Shown here: positions 24,335 through 32,993 of the stretch, piece after piece
Numbering within the stretch: the stretch's first letter is position 1
Layout of the letters: every line of letters begins with the position of its first letter
Source of the DNA: Crenarchaeota archaeon SCGC AAA471-B05
GTDB lineage: Archaea > Thermoproteota > Thermoprotei > Gearchaeales > Gearchaeaceae
Assembly (NCBI GenBank): GCA_000380705.1
Contig: AQYM01000028.1
Coordinates: 41,062 to 90,601, forward strand
DNA: 49,540 bases
Direction: 5' to 3'
Notes under the pieces: generated by a model
Told to the model about the DNA's origin: nothing
What the model saw: the letters and a program-made list of their open reading frames with translations, nothing else
Database searches by the model: none
Program-made: the position numbers and the translations under genes

Positions 24335-24966
24335 TGATGGGATTATCAATACAGCAGGGCTCTTTTTTAGTTAAGATAGCTAGAAAAGCCGTAGAAGAAT
24401 ACCTTAAAAATGAAAGGATAATTAAGTTAACCCAAATTGATCCTATATATAAAATAAAAAGGGGGGTTTTTACCACAATAGAAGAATATAAGATTAGCAA
24501 TGGAATGGTAAATAAAGAATTAAGAGGATGTATAGGGTTTCCATATCCTAGTGAAGAATTAATAAATTTAACTATAAAATCTGCCATACTTGCAGCAACA
24601 GAAGATCCGAGGTTTCCTCCATTAGAATATGATGAGTTAGAAAAGGTTGTCTTTGAATTAAGTATTTTAACAGAACCAAAATTGCTTGATGTTGATAAGA
24701 AAAAACTTCCTTCAATGATTAAAATAGGAAGGGATGGCTTAATAATCGAAAGAGGACTAATGTCAGGATTACTGTTACCACAAGTTGCTGTAGAAAATGA
24801 ATGGGATGCAGAAACTTTTTTATGTAATGCTTGCCTGAAAGCAGGATTAACTCCTGATGCATGGTTATTAAAGGGCACCAAAGTTTATATATTCCAAGCA
24901 GAAATATTTGCTGAACTTGAACCTAAAGGGCGAATTATAAAAAGAAATTTGTATAGAAATGAGTAA
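24334..24966 (+). CDS. AMMECR1-domain protein
   Basis: From ATG 24334 (TAATG, one base shared with the upstream stop) the protein has 210 residues; a longer frame from 24277 would run 58 bases into the previous gene and is rejected. The diagnostic LRGCIGF lies at residues 63-69, followed by AILAATEDPRFPPLEYDEL and GLMSGLLLPQVAVENEWDAETFL. AMMECR1 proteins occur in archaea and eukaryotes and bind no firmly known ligand; a link to radical-SAM or redox chemistry has been proposed. It belongs to the CBS/Mut7-C run. Confidence 0.9.
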   Translation: MMGLSIQQGSFLVKIARKAVEEYLKNERIIKLTQIDPIYKIKRGVFTTIEEYKISNGMVNKELRGCIGFPYPSEELINLTIKSAILAATEDPRFPPLEYDELEKVVFELSILTEPKLLDVDKKKLPSMIKIGRDGLIIERGLMSGLLLPQVAVENEWDAETFLCNACLKAGLTPDAWLLKGTKVYIFQAEIFAELEPKGRIIKRNLYRNE

Positions 24967-26144
24967 TGAAAAAGAAAATATATTTATCGATAAATGGAAT
25001 AGGCTATGGTCATGCTTCAAGAAATCTATTTTTAATAAAAGAACTACTTAAGAGAGGCTATATAGTTTACATTTCTACTTATAACGAAGGTTATGAATAT
25101 TTAAAAAAATACTTTAAAAACGTTCACTTTTCAAAAGGATTTAATTTAATATTTACAGATGAAGGAATATTATCTGTAAAATTAACCATAGCAAAGCAAT
25201 TTTTTGATTCTATTATAAAGTTATTTTTACAAATAATTAGCGAGATTAGGAATCTTATTTATATTAAGCCGAATTACATTATAGTAGATAGTAGAATATC
25301 TACAGCTATTGCTGCAAGATTGCTCAAAATGAAATTTGTTCTAATTTTAAATCAATTTTATGTAGAAATACCTAGAATAAAAAAAATGAATAAAATTATT
25401 AGATTTTTAAAAAGAATGGTGGAAAGAATATTATATGAGTTTATATTTACTATGTGGATTTATGCTTCATATTTAATAATTCCTGATTTGGAACCTCCTT
25501 ATACCATATGCTCTTATTCTATAAAACTCAAAGAAAATAAGTATTTAAATAAATTAAAATTTATAGGTAATATAACTAACATAAATCAAAATACAAAAAT
25601 AATAAAAAATAATAAAAAATCAAATAAAATAATTTGTACAATAATTTTATCAGGAAATTTGCAAGAAAGAAGCATAATACTTAAATATTTATTAAAAATA
25701 ATTAAAAAAATAGAAAATGAAAATATATATATAAATATTTTAACAGGATTAGATTTTATAAATAAGACTACAATTAAAACAGCTACAATATACGGTTGGG
25801 TTAAAGATGAAAAAGAAAAATATAATTTAATAAACGAAGCTGACATATTAATAGTTACAGGAGGGCATACTACATTAATTGAAGCGATACAATACGAAAA
25901 ACCGTTATTGATTATATTATTAAAAGGCCATACAGAAAAAATTAATAATTCTAAAAAAATAAAAGAATTAGAATTAGGAGAATATATATTTATAAACGAA
26001 ATTAATGAGATTAATTTTTTAAATAAAATGATAGAAATATATAAAAATTACAAAAAATATGAAAATAAAATAAAATATATAAAACAACATTTAAAAAACG
26101 ATTTAAATTTTATATTAGATCTAGTATATTATGATTCAAGATAA
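24966..26144 (+). CDS. GT-B fold glycosyltransferase (MurG/GT28-like)
   Basis: A 392-residue putative glycosyltransferase. The N-terminal Rossmann half begins IYLSINGIGYGHASRNLFLIKELLKRGY, whose GxGHxxR pattern is typical of GT1/GT28 enzymes acting on lipid or UDP-sugar substrates. The C-terminal half has YGWVKDEKEKYNLINEADILIVTGGHTTLIEA, the usual donor-binding GG-x-T-x-x-E loop, then PLLIILLKGHTEKINN. A hydrophobic amphipathic part around residues 65-90 suggests membrane association. It overlaps the previous gene by 1 base and the next by 14. The gene is even more AT-rich than its neighbours. Acceptor unknown. Confidence 0.75.
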   Translation: MKKKIYLSINGIGYGHASRNLFLIKELLKRGYIVYISTYNEGYEYLKKYFKNVHFSKGFNLIFTDEGILSVKLTIAKQFFDSIIKLFLQIISEIRNLIYIKPNYIIVDSRISTAIAARLLKMKFVLILNQFYVEIPRIKKMNKIIRFLKRMVERILYEFIFTMWIYASYLIIPDLEPPYTICSYSIKLKENKYLNKLKFIGNITNINQNTKIIKNNKKSNKIICTIILSGNLQERSIILKYLLKIIKKIENENIYINILTGLDFINKTTIKTATIYGWVKDEKEKYNLINEADILIVTGGHTTLIEAIQYEKPLLIILLKGHTEKINNSKKIKELELGEYIFINEINEINFLNKMIEIYKNYKKYENKIKYIKQHLKNDLNFILDLVYYDSR

Positions 26145-26853
26145 AATATTATATTCAATTTTTTTACCAGCTATCGTTCCTATAGAGATTTATAACAATG
26201 CATTATTGTTAGCTCCTTTAGATAAAGGTACTTGTATATACGTATTGGAAAACAAAAATGGATTAATTACTAATTGCAAAGATGAACAATTCTTAAATGA
26301 AACAAAAAAAATTTATAAAAAACTATTTAAAGAAAAAGATAAAGGATTATACGTATATTACGAAACGCCTATAGCATGGGAATTTAATACTTTTTATAAT
26401 ACTGTGGTAGGAATAAGTATAGCAAATAAAGCGTTAAATAAAGAAGAGATAATAATAAAAAATATTATAAAAGAGTTGATTGAATTTTTTAAAAATGAAA
26501 ATATGATGGATTTAAATTTAAGATTTTATATAAATAAAGGTATGAATTTACTAAAATTATCCAATTTTTCTATAAAAAAAATAGATATTGCTACAACTAA
26601 TATGCTTATAATTTCTATAACTAAATACATAAAAAATTTCAAATTGTTGAAAAAAGAAAAATTAAAAGAACTAATTAAAGAAAAAGTAAACGATAAAACA
26701 CATAAAATAGTTAGTGAAAATTGTGATTTTATAGTATGTAAAAAAAGAGATTTGGTTGATATTTTAGAAAAAATAATAAACGGAGTAGAACCTGAAAGAA
26801 TACTTATTTCACGTATATATAAAAAGGGAATTCAAGTCTATTTTTTCAGGTAA
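26131..26853 (+). CDS. Hypothetical protein downstream of a glycosyltransferase
   Basis: I do not recognise this 240-residue protein. It starts inside the glycosyltransferase gene (14-base overlap), so a functional link is likely. The first 35 residues (ILYSIFLPAIVPIEIYNNALLLAPLDKGTCIYVLE) are hydrophobic with beta character; the middle has PIAWEFNTFYNTVVGISIANKAL and the C-terminal half is Lys-rich and helical, with a Cys pair CDFIVCKKRD. A distant likeness to a degenerate GHMP-kinase layout occurred to me, but no ATP motif is visible and I do not claim it. Strongly AT-rich. Confidence 0.6.
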   Translation: MIQDKILYSIFLPAIVPIEIYNNALLLAPLDKGTCIYVLENKNGLITNCKDEQFLNETKKIYKKLFKEKDKGLYVYYETPIAWEFNTFYNTVVGISIANKALNKEEIIIKNIIKELIEFFKNENMMDLNLRFYINKGMNLLKLSNFSIKKIDIATTNMLIISITKYIKNFKLLKKEKLKELIKEKVNDKTHKIVSENCDFIVCKKRDLVDILEKIINGVEPERILISRIYKKGIQVYFFR

Positions 26854-26887
26854 AAAAGAAAAATAAGTTTTTAATTAAAATATTAGT

Positions 26888-28681
26888 ATGAGCTTACTCT
26901 ATAATGAGATAGTTAATACTTATGAAAAAATATCTTCTACTACTAGCAGAATTATGATTACCGAAATACTGGTAAATTTATTAAAAAAAGCTTCTCCAGA
27001 AGACGTGGATAAAATAGTTTATTTGACACAAGGAAAAATATACCCAGATTACGTAGGTATTGAATTGGGTGTAGCTGAGAAATTAATGGCCAGGGCAATA
27101 GCTCTTGCTTCAGGAGAAAATTATGATAAAGTCATACAATTACTTAAAACTAAAGGGGATTTGGGAATGGTAGCCCAAGAAATTTTAACTAGGAAAAAAC
27201 AAGCAGGAATACTTCAATTTATTCAAGAAGAAGAAAAGAAATTAACGGTTAGCGAAGTATATGATACTTTGGTAAAAGTTAGTAAAGCAAGTGGAGAAGG
27301 TGCACAAGATATAAAAATTAGATTATTAACTGGTTTATTAAAAAAAGCTACACCTATTGAAGCAAAGTACATTACAAGAACAGTAATAGGTACTTTAAGG
27401 TTAGGATTAGCTGACATGACTATTCTTGATGCTATAGCAATTGCATATCTTAAAAGTAAAGAATTCAGACAAATAGTTGAAAGAGCTTATAATTTAACGA
27501 GTGATTTAGGTTATGTAGCAAAAATAGCTTTAATTGAGGGAATCGAGGGTCTTAAAAAAGTAAAAATTAAGCCTGGTATACCCATAAGACCTATGCTTGC
27601 TGAAAGAGCCGAAACGGAAATTGAAATAATTGAAAGGTTAGGAAAAAGTTTTATAGCTGAATATAAATACGATGGTGAAAGAGTACAAATTCATAAAGAA
27701 GGAGATAAAATAACTCTTTTTTCTCGTTCGTTGGAAAATATAACTCATCATTATCCTGACATTATAGAAAAATTTAAAGATAAAACAAACGCAGAATCAT
27801 TAATCGTAGAAGGCGAAATTGTAGCAATAAACCCTAATACCAACGAAATGTTACCTTTCCAAGAGTTAATGCATAGAAAAAGGAAATACGAGGTCGAAAA
27901 AGCTATGGAAGAATTTCCTGTGATACTTTATTTATTCGATATATTATATTTAAACGGCGAAGAATTAATAGATCTTCCTTTGCTTAAAAGAAAAGAAATA
28001 TTAGAGAAAACTATAAAGACTGATGAATGGATAAGGTTTGCTGAGAAAAGGATAATAAACAATATTGATGAGTTACTTAAGTTCTTCGATGAAGCAGTTT
28101 CATCAGGATGTGAAGGAATAATGTGCAAATCTACAGCATCTGATTCAATTTATCAAGCAGGTTCCAGAGGATTTCTTTGGATTAAATTTAAACGTTCATA
28201 TCAGTCAAAAATGGTTGAACCTATTGATGTATGCATTTTAGGAGGATTTTATGGTACAGGTAAAAGAGCAGGTAAATTGGGAGGATTGTTGGTAGGAATT
28301 TATGATCCTAAAAACGATGTATTTAAAACTATATGCAAGGTCGGAACAGGATTTACAGATGAAGATTTGGATAATTTACCAAAAATATTAGAACCATACA
28401 AAATAGATCATAAACATCCTAGAGTGATAAGCAATATAGAAGCTGATGTTTGGTATATCCCAGCTAAGGTAATTGAAATAATAGGTGATGAAATAACTTT
28501 AAGTCCAATACATACAGCTGCGTATAATTTAATTAGAAATGGAGTAGGATTAGCAATAAGATTTCCAAGATTTACAGGTAGATTTAGGGATGATAAAAGA
28601 GCTGAAGATGCAACAACCGAAGAGGAAATAATAAGAATGTATAAAATGCAATTAAAGAAAATAGAGGAGAAAAGTTCTTAA
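26888..28681 (+). CDS. lig: ATP-dependent DNA ligase
   Basis: Seals nicks in replication and repair. The 597-residue protein has the three-domain archaeal/eukaryotic layout: DNA-binding domain (1-225), adenylation domain with the nucleophile K260 in EYKYDGERVQIH (motif I), VEGEIVAINP (motif III), FDILYLNGE (IIIa), EGIMCKS (motif IV) and WIKFKRSY (motif V), and an OB domain ending in GVGLAIRFPRFTGRFRDDKRAEDATTEEEI. The length and lysine position match crenarchaeal enzymes. A GTTTTTAATTAAAA box precedes ATG 26888. The last part IRMYKMQLKKIEEK may bind PCNA, but I see no clear PIP box. Confidence 0.96.
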   Translation: MSLLYNEIVNTYEKISSTTSRIMITEILVNLLKKASPEDVDKIVYLTQGKIYPDYVGIELGVAEKLMARAIALASGENYDKVIQLLKTKGDLGMVAQEILTRKKQAGILQFIQEEEKKLTVSEVYDTLVKVSKASGEGAQDIKIRLLTGLLKKATPIEAKYITRTVIGTLRLGLADMTILDAIAIAYLKSKEFRQIVERAYNLTSDLGYVAKIALIEGIEGLKKVKIKPGIPIRPMLAERAETEIEIIERLGKSFIAEYKYDGERVQIHKEGDKITLFSRSLENITHHYPDIIEKFKDKTNAESLIVEGEIVAINPNTNEMLPFQELMHRKRKYEVEKAMEEFPVILYLFDILYLNGEELIDLPLLKRKEILEKTIKTDEWIRFAEKRIINNIDELLKFFDEAVSSGCEGIMCKSTASDSIYQAGSRGFLWIKFKRSYQSKMVEPIDVCILGGFYGTGKRAGKLGGLLVGIYDPKNDVFKTICKVGTGFTDEDLDNLPKILEPYKIDHKHPRVISNIEADVWYIPAKVIEIIGDEITLSPIHTAAYNLIRNGVGLAIRFPRFTGRFRDDKRAEDATTEEEIIRMYKMQLKKIEEKSS

Positions 28682-28707
28682 TATTTTAAAATATTATAGA
28701 TTGTTAA

Positions 28708-29256
28708 ATGGAGGAAGATTATTTAAAAAAATTGGCTGAATTAAAACGCGAATTGGAACAAAAGAAATTAGAATTGGAAAAAGAATTGGAATTAATTAAA
28801 TTTAATATAGCGCTTGTAGATAAGGCTCTTTCCAGTTCTAGTTTTGTCACGGCAGATGTTTTATTAAAGAAAGAAAAGGAGGAAATAAAACCTAGACCTA
28901 TAAAAACTGAAGAAATAAAAGATGTTGATGAAACCTTACTTTTTACTTTAAACTATTACGAAAAACTATTGGAAGTTATACCCAATCCTTCTATTAAATT
29001 CAGAGAAGATGCTACTCCCTTTAAGAACTTTTTGATAAAAAAAGTTTTTGAAGGAAAAAGAAGCAGTGATATGGAAAGCGGTAAGGCTCCTGAGGAGAGT
29101 TTTGATTATGAAATATTCAAAGATACCGAAGGTAACATAACAAGTATAATATTAAAGAATGTAAACATTCATGATCAACAGGAAATTAGGAATTTAACAA
29201 ATTCTATAAAATGGACTATGAAGAGAATTAAAGAAAAAATTAAAGGTGGAATATAG
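28708..29256 (+). CDS. Hypothetical protein with N-terminal coiled coil, next to DNA ligase
   Basis: Not recognised by name. The 182-residue protein has an N-terminal coiled coil (about residues 3-40, ELKRELEQKKLELEKELELI), a variable linker with KTEEIKDVDE, and a C-terminal alpha/beta domain with IPNPSIKFREDATPFKNFL and EDFDYEIF-like segments ending in IRNLTNSIKWTMKRIKEKI. A TATA-like ATATTTTAAAATATT lies about 28 bases before ATG 28708. It overlaps the phosphoesterase gene by 11 bases. The place between lig and a SbcD-like phosphoesterase hints at a DNA-related role, but that is only context. Confidence 0.65.
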   Translation: MEEDYLKKLAELKRELEQKKLELEKELELIKFNIALVDKALSSSSFVTADVLLKKEKEEIKPRPIKTEEIKDVDETLLFTLNYYEKLLEVIPNPSIKFREDATPFKNFLIKKVFEGKRSSDMESGKAPEESFDYEIFKDTEGNITSIILKNVNIHDQQEIRNLTNSIKWTMKRIKEKIKGGI

Positions 29257-30007
29257 AATAAAACAAGTTCCATTAAAAAAAGCGATTCCTTTTAACGGTT
29301 TACCTTCTCTTTTTGTACCAAAAATTGATGCAACTGTTATAGCTGATATTCATATAGGTTATGAAAGAGAATTAATGGAAAAAGGTATTTTCTTGTTAAA
29401 AAATCAAGAAGAGGAACTTATATTACGCATCGAGGAAATCGTTTCAAACGTTAAATCCAAAAGGTTAATAATCAATGGTGATTTAAAGCATACATTTAAG
29501 AAACCAACTAAAAAAGAAATTAAAAGCATAGAAAAGTTCCTTTTAAAAGTAACAGCCTATTATAAAGAGGTAATCTTTACTAAAGGTAACCATGATACTT
29601 ATGTTAAAGGTATTCTCAGAAATTATAATATTGAACTGTTAGATTACTTTAGCGAAAAATCAGTGCTTATATTGCATGGACATAAAGATTATGAAGAATT
29701 GGTAAAGGAACATGAAATGATTATAATAGGCCATGAACATCCTTCAATTCTTATAAAAAACGAATTTGGTCAAACTTTGAAGTTAATATCATTTATTTAT
29801 TTCCCAACAATACTAGGAAATATATTAATAGTATTACCTCCATTCTCTTTGCTTGCCTCTGGAACGCCTATTAATTCTTATTTTATAAGAGAAAAATTTT
29901 TATCTCCTATAACTAAAAAATATGCTATAATTGAAGAAGGAATACCGTATGTAATTTATAAAAACTTAGGAACAATAGAATTCCCAAAAATTAAAGATTT
30001 AAAATGA
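29246..30007 (+). CDS. Calcineurin-like metallophosphoesterase (SbcD-related archaeal)
   Basis: A 253-residue metallophosphoesterase of the archaeal SbcD-related type. The five metal motifs are in order: ADIHIGYE, NGDLKHTF, GNHD (in FTKGNHDTY), HGHKD and GHEHPSI. GTG at 29246 overlaps the previous gene by 11 bases; the residues after it (MEYRIKQVPLKKAIPFNGLPSLFVP) contain the expected segment before motif I. Probable phosphodiesterase or nuclease, substrate unknown. It ends 2 bases before the 3' end of the convergent DUF4430 gene. Confidence 0.88.
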   Translation: MEYRIKQVPLKKAIPFNGLPSLFVPKIDATVIADIHIGYERELMEKGIFLLKNQEEELILRIEEIVSNVKSKRLIINGDLKHTFKKPTKKEIKSIEKFLLKVTAYYKEVIFTKGNHDTYVKGILRNYNIELLDYFSEKSVLILHGHKDYEELVKEHEMIIIGHEHPSILIKNEFGQTLKLISFIYFPTILGNILIVLPPFSLLASGTPINSYFIREKFLSPITKKYAIIEEGIPYVIYKNLGTIEFPKIKDLK

Positions 30008-30009
30008 AA

Positions 30010-30474
30010 TTAGAAAGAAGGCTTTTCGTATCTCCACATCAATATATCTCCGTCTTGAATTATGTATGCATCAGCCCCTACTGGTCCTATAGCCCAAGTA
30101 TTTGCTCCTTTTGACCAGAAGTACCACATCCAATAATGTGTGCCATTTTGTTCTTTCCCTAAAATACCTGTAACAAATTTCCCAAAACTGTACTCTTCAT
30201 ACGTAACTTTCCCGTTTGTAACATTCATAGTATATTCAAATAATGAAATTCCTGCGCTCGCTGTTTTATTATACCATATTTTTGTTCCATTTGAAAAATC
30301 TATTAAAAGAGATACTGTTATAAAAGTCTTAGGCGAAATTTGTTCCAATAATTTATTATATTTACTTATCGCATCGTTATACAATGAATAATAATAACCT
30401 GTGAGACTTCCTAGTATTATAACTAATATGATAAGTCCTATAGAAATATAAAACCAAGATGTTTTTTCAGGCAT
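30010..30474 (-). CDS. Membrane-anchored DUF4430 (transcobalamin-like) protein
   Basis: A 154-residue protein with one N-terminal membrane segment (residues 8-27, YISIGLIILVIILGSLTGYY) and an extracytoplasmic domain. The latter has SLIDFSNG..., FVTGILGKEQNGTHYWMWYFWSKG, and GPVGADAYIIQDGDILMWRYE, which match the DUF4430 pattern of a substrate-facing WMWYF and a closing DGDxxxWRY. The domain occurs in transcobalamin-like ligand binders and next to ECF transporters. Its start overlaps the ECF S gene stop by 8 bases, so it is likely the surface-exposed partner of that permease. Ligand is inferred to be a cobamide or other vitamin. Confidence 0.65.
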   Translation of the reverse strand: MPEKTSWFYISIGLIILVIILGSLTGYYYSLYNDAISKYNKLLEQISPKTFITVSLLIDFSNGTKIWYNKTASAGISLFEYTMNVTNGKVTYEEYSFGKFVTGILGKEQNGTHYWMWYFWSKGANTWAIGPVGADAYIIQDGDILMWRYEKPSF

Positions 30475-31021
30475 TTATCACACCTCTTAAATATAGTATA
30501 TAAACTCCTGAATTGACAATTATTGGAATTAATATCGTATTAGAAATTTGATGCATTATTCCAAATGGATATGGAAAATTCATGGTTAATAGACCTAACC
30601 AAATCGAATTATACCATATTAAGCCAACCAGAGCATTGGTATATATATCATAAGCTAGTGTTGAAATTAAACTGAAAAATGCTAAAAGGACTAAGTTACT
30701 TTTATGATTTAATAATTTAACTGGTTTTATCATTTTCCTTAAAATTGAAGCAAAAATGACATAAAAAATTTCCCCCGTAATAACCATGAATAAAGTTAGT
30801 AAATTGAAACCATACGGGTTAATAGTACCATATATTAACCAAATAGTTATTGCTGAAAATAATCCATATTTTATACCAAACGCATAAGTTATAAGAAATA
30901 CTATTGCATCCATTAATTTAACGTTAGGTAGCCATATAAGTGAATAATTTGTAGCCAATGCCATTGCTATAAGTATTGCTGAAATAGCCAAATTGGTTGT
31001 TTTAATTTGATACCAGAACAT
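30467..31021 (-). CDS. ECF transporter S component (vitamin uptake)
   Basis: An integral membrane protein with about six hydrophobic segments (184 residues from ATG 31021). Typical ECF S-component features are LAISAILIAMALATNYSLIWLPNVKLMDAIVFLITYAFGIKYG at the N-terminus and the IWLIYGTINPYGFNLLT segment. S components bind one vitamin and work with EcfA/EcfA'/EcfT modules, which are not in this window. A frame from TTG 31045 exists, but a TATA palindrome at 31044-31057 fits ATG 31021, leaderless. It is cotranscribed with the DUF4430 gene. Substrate may be cobalamin, given the partner. Confidence 0.7.
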   Translation of the reverse strand: MFWYQIKTTNLAISAILIAMALATNYSLIWLPNVKLMDAIVFLITYAFGIKYGLFSAITIWLIYGTINPYGFNLLTLFMVITGEIFYVIFASILRKMIKPVKLLNHKSNLVLLAFFSLISTLAYDIYTNALVGLIWYNSIWLGLLTMNFPYPFGIMHQISNTILIPIIVNSGVYILYLRGVINA

Positions 31022-31030
31022 ATATATATA

Positions 31031-31057
31031 GGATATTTTATCCAATATTTAAATATT
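31031..31057. promoter_or_regulatory. Shared promoter with palindromic TATA and inverted repeat (operator candidate)
   Basis: AATATTTAAATATT (31044-31057) is a perfect 14-base palindrome placed about 30 bases from ATG 31021 on the minus strand and about 35 bases from ATG 31086 on the plus strand. Next to it GGATA-TTT-TATCC (31031-31043) is a perfect inverted repeat lying over the likely start of the ECF transcript. It could be bound by the divergent winged-helix protein. Confidence 0.5.
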
Positions 31058-31085
31058 ACTTAAAATTATTAATAATTGATTAAAA

Positions 31086-31748
31086 ATGGAATATACAATT
31101 ATGAATGAATTGGAATTATTAGAGAAAATTGCTCAACCAGCTGAGAAAGGGGCTAAACCTTCTTTTACTTATATTGATCTGTTAAGATTGATAAGGTTAA
31201 CTGGTCTTAGGGGAATAATCTCTAGAAAAATTATATCTGAAGAATTGAAAATAGGAGAAGGAAGCGTAAGAACAATGATTAGGAGGTTAAAAAAAGAGAA
31301 ATTTATCGATACAATTAAGTCAGGAGTTATGCTAACTAAAAAAGGAGAGAAATTATACAATTTGCTAAATTCTATAATATTTTATGAAAATAAGCTAGAA
31401 AATGAAAAGTTAGGGAGATTAGTATTGAGCAAGAAAAATTATTGTATAGTTCTCAAAAATTTAATTACTAAAGTAAAAAGTGGTGTAGAAGAAAGAGATA
31501 TTGCATTGAAATTTGGTTCAGAAGCACTACTTTCTATAATATATAAGAATGAAAAATTTATGTTTCCTGACGGCTATGAATTAAATTTAGAATATGAGGG
31601 TGCCTGCAAATATTTAACTATTATCGTAAAGGACTTAAAGGAGGGTTTAATAATAATCTCCTTCTCAAATAATGAACGAGACGCTATCAATGGAGCTTAC
31701 GCAGTTATTTGGCATTTATTAAAGTTAAATCAACTTGCCCTAAAGTAG
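31086..31748 (+). CDS. Winged-helix transcriptional regulator with DUF4443 C-terminal domain
   Basis: A 220-residue putative regulator. Residues about 25-90 form a winged helix (RLTGLRGIISRKIISEELKIGEGSVRTMIRRLKKEKFIDTI, with the recognition helix SVRTMIRRL). The C-terminal part (SKKNYCIVLKNLITKVKSGVEERDIALKFGSEALLSII) resembles the DUF4443 domain seen in archaeal regulators, probably a ligand or redox sensor with Cys residues. It stands divergent from the ECF transporter operon and shares the palindromic promoter region. Role as its repressor is inference from layout. Confidence 0.7.
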   Translation: MEYTIMNELELLEKIAQPAEKGAKPSFTYIDLLRLIRLTGLRGIISRKIISEELKIGEGSVRTMIRRLKKEKFIDTIKSGVMLTKKGEKLYNLLNSIIFYENKLENEKLGRLVLSKKNYCIVLKNLITKVKSGVEERDIALKFGSEALLSIIYKNEKFMFPDGYELNLEYEGACKYLTIIVKDLKEGLIIISFSNNERDAINGAYAVIWHLLKLNQLALK

Positions 31749-31784
31749 AGATTCTTATTAAGGTTCTGAGATTAATTGAATAAT

Positions 31785-32993
31785 TTATATACTAAAATAA
31801 TAAAAATCAATTACTATATTAGTTATAATAATACTACATAAAAAGGTTATATATAAAGTTATTTTTAATATATCCTTTTTATTTATGAAATTATAGATCA
31901 AAGAAATTATTAATAAAGATAAAAAATTAAAGAAAATTAAATACCATGAAAGTCCCTTTATAAAAAGCAGTAAAGAAAAAGGTAAAAAGAAAGCGAGTAT
32001 TATATCGTACGTACTTATTCTAAAGATTTTTAAGTATATAGGAAACACAACCAGTAAAATTATTCCAGAGTAAACTATTAAAGGATTAGCTGTAAACATA
32101 TGATAGGCTCTACCATCATAAACGAAATAAAACCAAGGATTTAAAAATAAGTAATCATAAAAATTATAATTCAAATGCCAAAATAAATGATAATTCAAGA
32201 TCCATACTTGTAAATTTATAAAATCATGCAAATTATGTGAGCCATAATCCAAAAATCTATATTCTGAAGGTAGTATGCCTATGTTGGAATTGAAATGAAA
32301 AAAATATGGAATGTAAGTTAAAAAATAAATCGTAAAAATGATTATATACGATAAAATAGAAACTGTAATTTTCTCGATCAATTTTTTGAATGTAAAGAGG
32401 CTTAATAAAATAACCGAAAAAATCAAGGGAAAAAAGTTAAGTTTAGTCGAAATAGCCAATCCAACAAATAACGAAAAAAAGAAAAATTTTCTGTACTGGT
32501 CATTAATATAAAGGAAAGAAAACAAAGCTAAAAGAGAGAAAAACATAGCGAAACCATCAAGCATAATACTACGTGAAATTGAAAGATTTAAAGGATCCAA
32601 TGCAAAAATTAAAGAAAAAAACAAAGCTAAAGTCTCCTTTGTATATTTTTTAATTATCATGTAAGCTAAAGGTATTTCAAAGGTTCCTAAAATTGCACTT
32701 AAAAGCCTAGCTCCTTCAATTGATGTACCAAAAATAATTATTGATAAAGAAATTAATAGTTTTCCAAGAATGGGGTGTTCATAATTTAAGTGGTTTGGAA
32801 ATTGGATGTAAAATTTGTTATTAATTAATTGCGTATATAAAGGTTCACGTTGATCATAAGCATAATAAAGAGCTGCCCTATAATAAACTTCTTCATCAGG
32901 AAAAAATAATGGCTTAGAATTTAAATTATAAACTCTTAAAATAAAAGCTAAAATACAAATAAATAAAAATATTATTATATTAAATTTTTTCAT
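31785..32993 (-). CDS. GT-C glycosyltransferase (PMT/GT39-like membrane protein)
   Basis: A 402-residue polytopic protein with about 9-10 hydrophobic segments. The first loop has the acidic motif PLFFPDEEVYYRAA (D33, E34) that binds metal and the polyprenyl-phosphate donor in protein O-mannosyltransferase and ArnT-type enzymes, and the second loop has LNYEHPILGKLLI. SRSIMLDGFAMFFSLLALF is also typical. It probably transfers a sugar to proteins or lipids on the outer face. Overlaps the flavoprotein gene by 4 bases, so they form one unit. Confidence 0.75.
   Translation of the reverse strand: MKKFNIIIFLFICILAFILRVYNLNSKPLFFPDEEVYYRAALYYAYDQREPLYTQLINNKFYIQFPNHLNYEHPILGKLLISLSIIIFGTSIEGARLLSAILGTFEIPLAYMIIKKYTKETLALFFSLIFALDPLNLSISRSIMLDGFAMFFSLLALFSFLYINDQYRKFFFFSLFVGLAISTKLNFFPLIFSVILLSLFTFKKLIEKITVSILSYIIIFTIYFLTYIPYFFHFNSNIGILPSEYRFLDYGSHNLHDFINLQVWILNYHLFWHLNYNFYDYLFLNPWFYFVYDGRAYHMFTANPLIVYSGIILLVVFPIYLKIFRISTYDIILAFFLPFSLLLFIKGLSWYLIFFNFLSLLIISLIYNFINKKDILKITLYITFLCSIIITNIVIDFYYFSI

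Noticed and set aside
24327..24881. 184-codon minus-strand ORF opposite AMMECR1.
   Set aside because: Frame shadow of a strong AMMECR1 gene; composition (Ser/Asn-rich) is typical of antisense frames.
26131..26853. GHMP-kinase or pantoate-kinase identity for the unknown protein.
   Set aside because: No glycine-rich ATP loop or other kinase motif could be found; only vague likeness in layout.
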